Assembly (NCBI RefSeq): GCF_009017415.1
Contig: NC_092407.1
Span: forward strand, 1,550,001 to 1,614,000
Reading direction: 5' to 3'
DNA from: Aspergillus flavus
Lineage: Eukaryota > Ascomycota > Eurotiomycetes > Eurotiales > Aspergillaceae
DNA: 64,000 bases
Made by a program: the position numbers and the translations under genes. Shown here piece after piece: positions 35,629 through 46,258 of the stretch. Each line of letters begins with the position of its first letter. Positions within the stretch are counted from its first letter, which is position 1. The notes below the pieces were generated by a model that searched no databases, had not been told where the DNA came from, and saw only the letters and a list, made by a program, of their open reading frames with translations.

Positions 35629-36146
35629 TGTCTAGGTATAGTAGCAACTGGAGTTACTGAAGCGAGAGGAAGGCAAATTAGTGTAGACTAATAATTGTGA
35701 AAAGTGTAGAATGTCGTGTACAAGTGTTAAATTGTACTTTAGTCCAAGTAGTTCCATATATACACAGCTGGAGAGGATATACTTTAGGGTTGCCGGGGAT
35801 TCCTGCCTAATTCTCATGGCACCTAATCTGTAATTGGCCCAAATGATGTAACGTGACCCACACCTGCTTAGAAATGGACTACGGATTTGGCAGCTTATCG
35901 CGATGGCTGTGGAGAACTTCATGTATGTCCGTATTTGGCCACTCCAGGCTTGGCCAACCTGGTTCGTACAATTAAGTGTGCGTTTGCTCTTCACCACTAT
36001 AACCACATGAGGTTGACTCATGGCAGCTTATCAATCACACCTACTGATCAAGAAGCTTATCACGATATATGCAATAACTGAGTATAGACTACACGATATG
36101 CGTCATTTTAGGTGTGCGACATGGCAATGGACTCGAAGTGAAAGAA
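35629..36146. other. Divergent promoter region
   Basis: Shared upstream region of the epimerase-like gene (minus) and FAD oxidoreductase gene (plus). A TATATA-like stretch near 35755-35761 could serve the minus-strand gene. Small ORFs here are not supported. Confidence 0.5.
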
Positions 36147-36154
36147 TATATAAA
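36147..36154 (+). promoter_or_regulatory. Putative TATA box of the FAD oxidoreductase gene
   Basis: TATATAAA, about 108 bp upstream of the ATG at 36255, within the divergent promoter. Confidence 0.55.
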
Positions 36155-36254
36155 CCCGTAGTCACCTCGTACATAATGGATAAGATCAAACAGCCTGAGA
36201 CCATAGAACTACGCCCGCTAAAACGCAGTTATCCTGTTATTCTCCTCAGTTAAA

Positions 36255-37475
36255 ATGTCGAACAGCGACTATCCCACCACTCCTAGCCGTAACCACTACG
36301 ACGTGGTGATTATCGGCGGTGCCACCAGCGGCTCCTCCATCGCATGGCATCTAAACACAAATCCCGACTTCAAAGGCTCAGTACTCGTCGTTGAGCGTGA
36401 TCCCTCGTTACAGTTCTCCGCCACCAAAGCCAGCAACAACTGCATGCGACAGCAATTTGCCACCGCTATCAATGTAAAGATCGCACAATATGCCGCCGAC
36501 TTTGTCAAACGCTTTGGGGCTGAATTCCCACCAGATGAATGCGTGCCAGATGGTCCTATCCGCAACTTCGGATACTTATATCTATCCGACTCCACGGAGT
36601 TCACAGAGGTGCTAAAAAAGGATCAGCAATTGCAGGCCAGCTGCGGAGCAGGCACTCAGATTATTCTGAAGGCGGATATCAAGAACAAATATCCATTCTT
36701 CTACACGGACGATATCGACAGTGGAAGTCTCAATCTTATAGACGAGGGTGCATTCAATGCCCTCGGCATGGTGGAATGGCTTCGCAAAACAGCCCGGCAA
36801 AACGGGGTCGACTATATTGAAAATGAAGTGGTTGACATGACCGTGGACGGGGATAAGATCTGTGACATCACATTGAAGACTGGAGAAAAGGTGACAGTAA
36901 GCACTCTTGTTAACGCCGCGGGCACTCGTGCCGCGACCGTTTCTCAACTAGCAGGCATCGACCTGCCTATTGAGGCCAGACGGCGGTACACCTACATCTT
37001 CTCGGTCGACGAACCGCTCCCCCAGGACCTGCCATTGACCATCGATCCAACTGGTGTCCATCTCCGCTCGTACGGGGCAAAGGACTATCTCGTCGGCTGC
37101 CCGCCCATCGGACCAGACACAGCCGTCGATGTCGATGATTTCAGCTTCGCGGAGAATGCGTGGGAGGAGAAGATTCTACCTATAATCACTCGTCGTGTTC
37201 CTCAGTTCGCCAGTGCACGGGTTACAAATGCCTGGATAGGCCACTATGAGTTCAACATATTCGATCATAATGCCATCGTCGGCGCTCACGACAAAGTCAG
37301 CAACCTTTTCTTCTGCGTGGGCTTTTCTGGTCACGGAAGTCAACAGGCACCGGCCTGTGGGCGTGGTGTTGCCGAGTTGATCGTTTATGGAAGCTTTCAA
37401 ACTCTTGATCTGAGTGCGCTTTCCTACAAGAGGATTGTGGAGAATCGGCCTCTGACAGAGAGAGCGGTTATCTGA
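36255..37475 (+). CDS. FAD-dependent oxidoreductase (DAO/sarcosine oxidase-like, FOXRED1-like)
   Basis: Single exon, 406 aa. The N-terminal dinucleotide-binding fold reads YDVVIIGGATSGSSIAWHL, a GxGxxG variant with Ala at the second glycine, followed by VLVVERDPSLQFSATKAS. Mid-protein there is VEWLRKTARQNGVDYIE and LVNAAGTRA (the second FAD-contact block). The C-terminal block CVGFSGHGSQQAPACGRGVAE contacts FAD and contains a Cys where related amine oxidases can bind FAD covalently. The DAO fold oxidises secondary or D-amino acids with O2, or passes electrons on. No signal peptide is seen; no C-terminal SKL-type peroxisome signal (it ends RAVI). The exact substrate is unknown. Confidence 0.9.
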   Translation: MSNSDYPTTPSRNHYDVVIIGGATSGSSIAWHLNTNPDFKGSVLVVERDPSLQFSATKASNNCMRQQFATAINVKIAQYAADFVKRFGAEFPPDECVPDGPIRNFGYLYLSDSTEFTEVLKKDQQLQASCGAGTQIILKADIKNKYPFFYTDDIDSGSLNLIDEGAFNALGMVEWLRKTARQNGVDYIENEVVDMTVDGDKICDITLKTGEKVTVSTLVNAAGTRAATVSQLAGIDLPIEARRRYTYIFSVDEPLPQDLPLTIDPTGVHLRSYGAKDYLVGCPPIGPDTAVDVDDFSFAENAWEEKILPIITRRVPQFASARVTNAWIGHYEFNIFDHNAIVGAHDKVSNLFFCVGFSGHGSQQAPACGRGVAELIVYGSFQTLDLSALSYKRIVENRPLTERAVI

Positions 37476-38500
37476 GCTATGTGTGATAGTTTTACACCAA
37501 CTACATCGATGCAACCCATTTGTAACTATTTCCAAATAGGAGCATGTCGGATTGCCCATCATGAATAGGACTATTTTCCTGTTCTCTGGATATTTCTTTG
37601 TATGTATATGGGTAGAGCATCATAGACCATCGAGAACGGGAACTTTTTACATTCGCGAAACTACTCAATCACTCACTGTTGTCCGGTCCCTGATAACAAT
37701 AACTAAGGCAGTTGAAGGTATAATCGTTCACAGAATAAGGAGTAAACAAGGACAATCAGGTATTCTATTCATACATATACGACTAATCAATTCACCAAGG
37801 GACTGAATAATCACAACCCAGCCAGGATATTCTGCGCCTGAAGGGAAGCAGGCTCTATATCCGGCATAGGTTCGAATTCATCATCCTCAAGATCGTCGTC
37901 CTCTTCATATATATCACCTATTTGTGCAGAGAAAAAAAGTAAAAGATAGGTACGTGAACCTAGATAAATTTGGAAGCTCTCAAAACTCAGTAATTCCCGA
38001 ACTTCACAGTATTTGAAACTCTCGGTGCTCAGAACCCAACTGTGGCTCAGCCTGCTCATAATTGCTACAGTCCAAACGCACAAGACAGGAATGTTTCGAC
38101 TCGTCGAAATCTGGGTACAAATTGGATGTTGGAAGCACTGCGCTGACCTCAAACCATACATCCATTCTCTATCTGTGAGACTTCGTCTTTATTTGAGAAA
38201 CATTACTCATGTATGGATAGGTACATTCCTACAGAGAGGTTGTCTGGGGACCTGTAGCACGTCCAACACATCTCAATGCTGTGTCTCACTTAGGGATGGT
38301 TATCAGATAAATCAGAGTAAATCGACAGGATAAATGTACAAATACATTTCAGTCTGCCTATCTGGAAATAACTAGAAAAAAGGAAGTGCAGATAGCGACT
38401 ATCTCTATATTAAGCATACAAATTCGCCACCACCCTAGAACAGAATCCACCAATAACCATACTCAAAATTTGTCAAGCTGCAAGCACAGCAGTACCCAAA
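37476..38500. other. Intergenic region with an unsupported acidic ORF
   Basis: About 1 kb between convergent genes. A minus-strand frame (38161..37811) ends in a very acidic stretch (IYEEDDDLEDDEFEPMPDIE) preceded by a possible splice acceptor (CACAAATAG) near 37922; upstream exons were not found. This could be the last exon of a truncated or unrecognised gene, so it is not called as a CDS. Confidence 0.35.
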
Positions 38501-39691
38501 CTAGACACGAGGATAGACATCCAACGGACTAATTCCCTGAGGAGTACCCAAAGTAGTCTCCAACTGGCTCTTCCACCAATCGACAACATTCCGCTGGTTC
38601 ATGAAGACCCGGAAGCCACCAACCTCACTAACATTCTGCTCGTAAAGCCTGCCCTGGTCCAGGCTAACCCGGGGAACGAAGCTACCAGCATCAGCCTGAG
38701 CCTTCTGCCACTCATCGCTGACCAAGAAACTGAGCAGAAGCTTAGAGGTCTCAGGCCTCTTTGTGCTGGCAAGGATCGCTCCTGTCTGGGACCAGCTCAT
38801 GCTCTCGTCCTTTTGAGGGGTCTTGGTTCCCCACCAGTCTTCGGAACCATCGGCGGTCGTGAAGGTGATTGACCGAGGATTGCTGGTGTTGTTGTGGGCG
38901 GCCGAGATAACAGCAGCAGGGGTGTAGGAGCCCCGTACCCACTGGACGTCGTTCGCTTGAAGGGCATCGAGCCACTCAAAGCCGTAGCGGCCGATAATCT
39001 TAGCGAAGAGATACAGAACGGCATCATCGTCGTTGGGATAGGTGAGGACCAGCTTCCCGTGCCATTTTGGGTCAGTGAAAGATGCGTAGTCGTCAGGGAC
39101 CTCAGATTCGTTCAGCTTGGTGCTGTCCCAGAAGATGCCGCCGAAGCCATCTGTAGACATCGTCAGATCAAATTCATGTTTACAAAGGAGGGTTAACTTA
39201 CACTCTGCGATGGGAAGATAAGCACCTTGAGGATCGCGCTCAGAAGCATAAATATCGTTCCACACTGCTGGTTTGTAGTACATGAGACGATTCTGCGACT
39301 TCCAGCGAGGGAAATCCTGCAAGGTCTGCAGGATTACCACATCAGTGGTCTCTCCCTCACCGTAGAAGCCACGGTCAATGCGGCTAGCGTGATACTTGGA
39401 GAGGTCGACTGTCCAGTTCACTTGGATATCAGGGAAGCGTTTCTGGAATGCATTGATGATAAAATCGTTCTGATTTCCGGCTAGGCATGCTGTCAGCAAT
39501 AGGTAGGGGTAACAGCCGCAAGAATACTTACCATCCCCTCCAGAGGACACAACCAGAGGGCCGGACTCCTTCTTTGCGGCCTCGTAGATCTCGTCGAGAC
39601 TGCGAGTCTCCAAGGGGACGTTTGGAGACCACTGCGCTTGACCGAGTGACAAAAGGCTCGAGAGAGCGAGGAGACGTTTCAAGTAAACCAT
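38501..39691 (-). CDS. Secreted bacterial-type extracellular solute-binding protein
   Basis: Three exons (39691..39532, 39480..39202, 39150..38501) with two 51-bp introns; about 362 aa. The joins restore SSGGDAGNQNDFII and PIAEYGFGGIFWD. It begins with a clear signal peptide, MVYLKRLLALSSLLSLGQA. The mature part matches family-1/AfuA-like periplasmic binding proteins: FINAFQKRFPDIQV-type opening, YGRYGFEWLDALQANDVQWVRG and a closing ETTLGTPQG region. In bacteria such proteins deliver ferric iron or small solutes to ABC importers; fungi have no such importer, so this protein is secreted and its role is unknown. Introns show it is a settled nuclear gene. An old transfer from bacteria is plausible but not shown here. 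Confidence 0.87.
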   Translation of the reverse strand: MVYLKRLLALSSLLSLGQAQWSPNVPLETRSLDEIYEAAKKESGPLVVSSGGDGKYSCGCYPYLLLTACLAGNQNDFIINAFQKRFPDIQVNWTVDLSKYHASRIDRGFYGEGETTDVVILQTLQDFPRWKSQNRLMYYKPAVWNDIYASERDPQGAYLPIAECKLTLLCKHEFDLTMSTDGFGGIFWDSTKLNESEVPDDYASFTDPKWHGKLVLTYPNDDDAVLYLFAKIIGRYGFEWLDALQANDVQWVRGSYTPAAVISAAHNNTSNPRSITFTTADGSEDWWGTKTPQKDESMSWSQTGAILASTKRPETSKLLLSFLVSDEWQKAQADAGSFVPRVSLDQGRLYEQNVSEVGGFRVFMNQRNVVDWWKSQLETTLGTPQGISPLDVYPRV

Positions 39692-41957
39692 GGTTCGATA
39701 CAGATTGCGTCCAGTAACAGTGAGGTGGGAACTGAATAGATAGATGCGGTAGTTATGAGAATAATGCCAGCTGCAGTCGGGGGATCTTCATGGCTTTTAA
39801 GCAAGCCATGAGTTCTTAGACATTCAAGCCCATAGAGCACCGTTTGAGAAATACTATCCCAGTAGAGCACTTCTGGAATCCTTCGAGCCTCCTTGGCGCC
39901 GAGCCACGGCACGCTTACTGCACCCTGATGGATAGTGATGGAATAATTGGACAACTCAATTGATAATGAAACTAAAAGCACGGGTCACTTAGCAAGCAAC
40001 CGGCCGAACTGAAAATCCCTCAATACTACTCGAAACAATTAGAAACAACGCCATTGTGCCTTAATAAGCGACTATACGGTGATGCGAAAGGCTATACATC
40101 AATGATCAGTGTATGCAGATTACAAACCCTGCCCCTACATTTATAATCCAATTGTAAATCACTCTCGAGTCACTATGCATTATGTGAGAAGTTAAGAGGT
40201 AAGTACATATCGGGAACTAAGGAAAGTAGCCTAAACTGAAGGATTCATGTATCCACTCGATGTAAATCCTACCTCACTCTTCCACCCGATAGATTGATAA
40301 TCGCGGAATAATTCCGATATTAAACTTTCCTCCTTGAATGATCCTCGATCCCAACGGTCAAGCAGAGATAGGCTCATAGAAGCTTCCTTGTGGCTGCTGC
40401 GCCACACGATCACGGTGCATTATTCTTGGCTTGCACGAAGAATGCCGCACTACTCATAAGAAACTCGTGGTTAATACCAGTTTTGGGCCAAAACCATGTA
40501 GTGTTGCATCAGAGAGCCGGTAGACGTGTGGGGAGGCGCAGTCCAGACCCTCCCTATCTTGAGCTTTATTAAACCCTAATTTTACTCTTCTCAATCTTGG
40601 GCTTGGCATTGCCATGGACAGTACTCTCAAATCCCAACCTTTTGAGTCGAATCCACAATAAATTTGCGGACCTACCGTTTGGTTCCTGAGCTGACTGTCT
40701 ATCACGGATTCAATGTAGAGTCGGCCGTATATCGTTGAAGCTCCCGAACCCCTACACTCCCGGTTCCTTGTACATAGACATTAGAACCTGGCCCCCTTTG
40801 CAGTTTAAAACCACGAGACAAGGTGTCGCTCAACCATTAGTTCCTTTTTGATCCCGAGTACTTGCCGAATAGGAGGAATCCTATGTTATTTCAGGGGAGT
40901 AATAGGCATAGGAAAAGAGGGCAAAAATCAGTTCCCCTTTATATTTGTTCTACTCTTCAGTCAACGATAGAAACTTCTTCCCCCTCTTGCTTACATATCC
41001 TTACCTAATTGACAGGCTGTCTACCCTGTGTAGTAGATCCTTCGTTACACTGCCTCGAAGAGTGGAATGATTTACAAAGAAAGCTCATACTGTTTACAGT
41101 CAATCCGTTTATAAGGTATTGATTGGACAGACCGTCTGAATTGCGGGTACTTCTAGTAACGAAATGATATGTAGACTAGTTATGACCAGTGTTCACGAAC
41201 TCTCTAACAAGCATTATTCAGAATTTGATAATAAGTTAGAAGAGTCTACCCATAATGGATTTAATAAGTCGAATCAATCGATTTCGGCCAGCCAGTTGGA
41301 TTACTTGTAAAGCTGTCTTAACTAGGTTTGATTCTACCCTCTTCTCCAGTTTCTCTTTGCCAACATCCGGCTTTGGCAATTACGGGGCTATAAGACCGTG
41401 GATGAGAGCCGATGTGCAAACAGTTATCGAATAGGCGATATTCAGTATTTCCTAGTATTTAAGATAGAATCTAGACAGCTACAGCTGACGGTAAAGTAAA
41501 GACTGATTCTTCCTATTTAGTGGGCTACTAGGAGTGACTACATGACCAAAATGATAGTCAGATGACCACAGTAGGGTTATCCAATTATATAAATATTCAA
41601 AGCCCTGTCGTAGCGGTATTCTACGGTGGACAATAGTTCCACCATCTAGTATGGTCCGGTTGCGCTCCTTTCAAGGCTCCGAGAATTTCAGGTGAGGTGC
41701 CAAACCAGGCAACGCCGAAGGAAATAGAAAGAAACTGCTAATTTGGTCAATGGGAAGGGTGTTAATGATCAGATACTTGCATTTGACGGAAACGAAAGAG
41801 AGAAGATAAAAGGTGTAAGTCCAGATAGCAATGCCTCAAAATTATACTTAAACTTACGAGAGAAGTCTTGAAAAAAAAAAGGGGTTCTCTATTCTGACAG
41901 GGCATCTGCCTATATAGGCTTTAACTACACAAATGTATAGATTTCTTGCCCTTCACT
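39692..41957. other. Gene-poor region
   Basis: No supported gene. The first part is the promoter of the solute-binding protein gene. The remainder is AT-rich and stop-rich in all frames. A short frame at 40705..40454 (minus) is protein-like but unrecognised. Confidence 0.5.
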
Positions 41958-42033
41958 GCGGGGGAATTCCCGCTCATTTCATTCGCTCCTCAATCCCCTT
42001 CGGGGACATCGGGGGATCCCTACGCTCGAGGGC
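41958..42033. other. GC-rich cluster of three short hairpins
   Basis: Within 76 bp of otherwise AT-rich sequence there are three inverted repeats: GCGGG...CCCGC (41958-41962 and 41969-41973); TCCCC-TTC-GGGGA (41994-42006), a perfect 5-bp stem; and CCCT...AGGG (42018-42021 and 42029-42032). This could be a structured RNA, the end of a mobile element, or a nuclear copy of a mitochondrial GC cluster. No known RNA family was recognised. Confidence 0.4.
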
Positions 42034-43259
42034 GCTTCCTCTCATAGAAATAGAATGGTAACCTAATTATCATGCTGAGTCTTTATTCTACCAGGAAAAA
42101 TAATCTATGTAGGAAGGCAGTAGGTGGGTGCCCTGTCAGAATAGACGACGACCAAAAAAGCCCTACTTCAGCTGAGCCCGGTATCCGTGGGGAGAAGGCT
42201 ATGCTCCCCAAGTATATCGGGCAGGATGCTGATCCGACTTGTCGATTCAGAGTATAGATACCTCTCACACAGGGAGGGGCAAGGGGCGATGATAATAAAC
42301 CTAATTTGTTTGAAGGAGTAGGGGAAGAAAATGACGAGGAAGAAGATGCATGATCGTGGATATACTACAAGACGTTAGCCAGAGACAGCGGAAGAGATTC
42401 AGGATGTAAAGAGGCTGAACAATGACGCCAACAGTAGCAAGAATGATGAGAAGATGCTCGCTTAGAAACAAAACTTCCATTCCAGGCTCCAGCAACCTGT
42501 TGTCAATCTGGGTGCGTACTTTCTGTGGCGAGTATCGCACGGCCTCCACATCAACCCGACCTTGCCGATCTTGGGCCCGCTAGATGTCATTCGTGGGTAT
42601 TTGGTAGGTACTCTGTAGATCGTAGCCCATTGCAATATAGTTTACGAGATCTAGGCCCCAATCAGCTGTAGTGTAAACCATTAATTGCTGCTGACTGGTG
42701 AAGTTTTCGCTAATGCAGCAGCTGGTTAACGGTGAGCCATGGCTCAGCACAAGAGCGGGGTATACAATTACACTACGGAGCAGGCAAGCTCGAAGACGCA
42801 ACATTGCCTACCGAGAGTAATAGGCAACTAGAGGAAGGATACGTCTTCAAGGTTGTCTGGTGAAGGGCCACTCAAATGAGACAAAGAGGCATTCTGATGT
42901 GGGAGTAGGTAAGACACCTGTAGATGAGGGGCAATGGTGGAAGGTGGTACAATCTCTTTAGGACGGGCTGAAGCCTGAAGATCATGGAGGGGCAGAGCTG
43001 AGATGTGTATACGTGGGCTTACTGTGGCTTGCGTCGAAATGATAAGCGAAGGCAAATATCGGTACTTGGAGACCCACTTGATCGGTTAAGAGCGATCTAG
43101 CCAATTAGATGCAAGGGAAATATACGTCCATCTGAGATCGGCATATTCACGAGGTGGATTCTGAATAGCCACGTATCTTCCACAAGATGATAGATGTAAA
43201 AGTTTACTATGAGTCTGGGGATCTAGCGTAGATAACATAATCATTCTTCGAAACCAAGC
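42034..43259. other. Gene-poor region upstream of the lectin-like gene
   Basis: Three consecutive minus-strand ORFs of 74-82 codons (43055-42301) lack any family pattern and lie in unrelated frames. No gene is supported. Confidence 0.45.
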
Positions 43260-43266
43260 TATAAAT
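43260..43266 (+). promoter_or_regulatory. Putative TATA box of the beta-trefoil gene
   Basis: TATAAAT, about 115 bp upstream of the ATG at 43381. Confidence 0.5.
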
Positions 43267-43380
43267 TAAATAAAAGCATTGGTATCTGTTCTACGAAAAT
43301 CAATATCCCAAAACCCCTTCAACTCGGAGATTTCAGTTTACAACCCTAACAAACAAATCGTCCAAAGGCTAAAATCAATC

Positions 43381-44033
43381 ATGAGTGATCTCGAACCCGG
43401 CGCATACATCATCGTACCCCGCCACGTGAGCAACAAACGACTTGATGTCGACGACGTAACTGATCCAGATAATGTCGAATTGCAGCTCTAGTATGTCACC
43501 TCGTACCCCTTGGTAGTCAAGGTTAGCAGTAACTGATGCTATCTACAGTGAGCCACTTACTGATCGCGAGAAAGCTGATCAAGTTTTTGTGTTTGCCAAG
43601 TGTACTGAGAGCCAGTACTTCATCATCAGTATCAAGAATGGCACCTATCTAACGGCCAGTATGACTGAATACCATAATCTAATAAATGAACAGTGATTGT
43701 TGATAATGTGATTCATTTTAGCCAATGACGGGGAACCAATCACTGCTACTGTCTCCTCTCCCATGAATAAGCGGATTCGCTGGAGAATTCACCCCGTTGG
43801 CGATGGCAGCGGAGCTTTCTAGTAAGTTTATTGTCACAAAGTTCGAGGTATTCGCTTTGATTAGGCTCATACTTTTGTTTCAAAATAGCATTTCCAGTGT
43901 TGCGTTCCCCGGCAAGGTGATCGATGTCGCCGGTGGAGCCACCGACAATCATGCTGAAATTATCATCTACGACCACAAGGACGATGGTTCTGAGAATCAG
44001 CAGTTCTTTTTGACTCACCCTAATAACGCTTAG
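43381..44033 (+). CDS. Small beta-trefoil (ricin B-lectin-like) protein
   Basis: Four exons: 43381..43490, 43549..43658, 43722..43821, 43889..44033; about 154 aa; introns 58, 63 and 67 bp. Each junction keeps the frame: LQLYEPLTD, YLTATNDGEP and GAFYISSVAF. The sequence shows the trefoil pattern of a short ricin B-type lectin domain: GAYIIVPRHVSNKRLDV, a central QYFIISIKNGTYL, then KVIDVAGGATDNHAEIIIY and a closing QQFF. The Q-x-W box appears as NQQFF, without Trp. No signal peptide, so probably cytosolic, like many fungal lectins stored against grazers. There is no associated enzymatic chain. Sugar binding is not certain because the usual QxW motifs are degenerate. ATG 43381 is chosen because it directly precedes the domain. 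Confidence 0.85.
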
Positions 44034-46258
44034 AGTCTGAGCCTTCTGATGAAGCCTTGGCTACACGAGTCCGATTTTTGTCCAGACGGAGTACATACTG
44101 GCCTAAAGATGACTTGCATTTAATTCCATGGCTGTAGCTATCAGAGCTTCCATATGCCTATGATTTTCAATTCAAAGTTACCTATCCCCGTTTACAATGT
44201 CGAGTAGACTCATTCCTCTCTTTTAGTAACTTTCCAGCTCCACTTCCTTCTAACCATCCAAAAGCGGAAGCTACAATCTAATCAGTTACCCTACGCTCCC
44301 CTGCGTATATGATATAATCTCTCTTCCTACCACTAACAGTCAGTAAAAGCCACTTATTGTGAAGTAATGATTCCCATAGTACGCAATAGCACCGCGTGCA
44401 TCGCTCAAGTCAATTATAAGTCAAAACTACTCTTGTTTTCAAGTTCCGTCTTGGAGCGTTATTACTACACCGGGCTATGCTATACCAGGGGATATGGGCC
44501 TAGGTTTACCAGTTTTTGTTACCCATATAATCTTCCCATACCCGTCCTACAACTACAAAAAATGATCTAACAAGCAAATGTAGCGATACTGCTACAGAAA
44601 GCCCGGACAATCTATGAAGATACCCCATGCATAAGTTCCTATATCACCGACCGATACTGAAGCCGAGACCACACTGTTAGTGTTGAGTACTTAGTTGACA
44701 AAAGCGCCGTGGAGGTATGGCCCGCTGCTACAAAGTATTGAACCATTTTGGGCATAGCAAAGGCTCGTAGATTTCATCAGTCAAGGGTCATCTTTCCAGA
44801 AGGGTATTGATAGAGAGTATATTCAGAATATTACAGCAAGCCATTGCGGCCAATCTGCACTAGTTCATTTTCCTATGTTTTAAAACTTTCTCTGCTGGCA
44901 AAATTTTTTGCTTTACCTAGAATCTGACTATCTAAGTCTGTTTGAATCGCTTAAATTGCTTGAATTTCTTGCTTAGTCTGTTTAGTCTGTTTAGTCTATT
45001 TATAGTCTAGGGGTAGCCCAACAGTAGGCCTAAGAAGCTTAGCCAGTGAGATAGATTTAACCTTAGGTTCTCTACTTCTTAGTACAGAGGTTAGTTGATC
45101 AGACAGTTATCTAGGCAGTGAGACTACCTAGCCCAAATTCGCAAGACATATAGGGAAATAAATTAAGATCGATTGGCCGCAATGGCTTGCCGTAGTGTTT
45201 CACCACGTACTTCGCACCATTCAGACTACTCTAAAAAGCGGGCATTTTGAAGAGTAATATACCTAAAGAAGTATTACCCAGTACAACTATCTCAGTAAAA
45301 TGTCAGACCCGGACGAGAGATTCGGTTTTCGAAAAGAGATACAAGTTCCTTCGGACGTCAGAGTTGAGCGAGATTAGGGCTCAAGGCTCAAAAATGACAT
45401 CACTGTGGGTTGATATACGTGCGGATCGCCGTGAATCACCCCGACTGATCTCCTTATCTATAGCATTATTCCTATGACCTATGCTACAGGTTAAATGGTA
45501 GATTCTAGCAAATAGCCATGTGTGGGACTTAGGTGTTAGATTCTCTTTCGATGGCGGATATGTCCTTCAATGATGCATCGCGACTTATACGTGTCCTGTT
45601 CATTTCCTCTTATAGGACTCATTTTGTGTATGGTTTGGAAATGGTATTTCTATAGTTTTCGCACAGTGTCAGAAATCAGTTTTATCATAGTGATTTAGCT
45701 ATTTAGAGTCGGGCTTGGGATGTTAATGAAGACTGTTAGGTAAGTGAATTGAAGTTTCATAGGAAACGGTAAAGGTATTTCATATATGATATCATTGATA
45801 ATCTCAAAAATGGTATCTCGCTCTATGCAAAATGTGTATATCTCTGTACAAATAGGCGCTCTCATGCGTCTCAGGCTCTCAGCATTTCCCGCGGGGACAC
45901 CTGTCCAGTGGGGTAAAATCGGAGCCACCACCAGGACACATCGGTCTGAGCATAGTAGTAACCGGGTAAATCTCCCGTCTCAAGTAGTAGTACTCCGTAC
46001 GCTCAGAACAATAGGAATTCATTCTCTCGTCTTGAACCTGTATCCGTCCCCTCACCGCATGGGAACCGGCCCGGTCAGTGAGGTGGGTACGGATGCTTAC
46101 TATATATAAGGATTTAGGGTTAGGGCCCGGGTAGGGGACCAGTTCAACCCGATCCGGTCAGTTACTGCCACCCCCGAGTGGGTCGTCGCCCACCAGTGGC
46201 CAATCCGATCGCAGGATGAGTTATTTTTTCTTTCGTTCGCGATAAGATAGGGATTAAC
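44034..46258. other. Gene-poor, AT-rich region
   Basis: 2.2 kb without a supported gene. It contains a 9-bp tandem near 44972-44998. At 45299 a 25-codon frame (MSDPDERFGFRKEIQ...) looks gene-start-like but closes at once. A TTTAGGGTTAGGG stretch lies at 46113-46125. Confidence 0.5.
44972..44998. repeat. Three tandem copies of a 9-bp unit
   Basis: CTTAGTCTG, TTTAGTCTG and TTTAGTCTA follow each other directly; related AGTCT words flank the array on both sides (44936 and about 45006). Confidence 0.75.

Noticed and set aside
42083..42268. Pair of overlapping 61-codon ORFs on both strands beside the hairpin cluster
   Set aside because: Complementary shadows of one another with no family resemblance; too short to support.
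45299..45376. Gene-start-like frame MSDPDERFGFRKEIQ
   Set aside because: Closes after 25 codons without a usable donor leading to a recognisable second exon.
46113..46125. TTTAGGGTTAGGG, telomere-like
   Set aside because: Only two units; too short to be an interstitial telomere, and single-copy genes continue on both sides.
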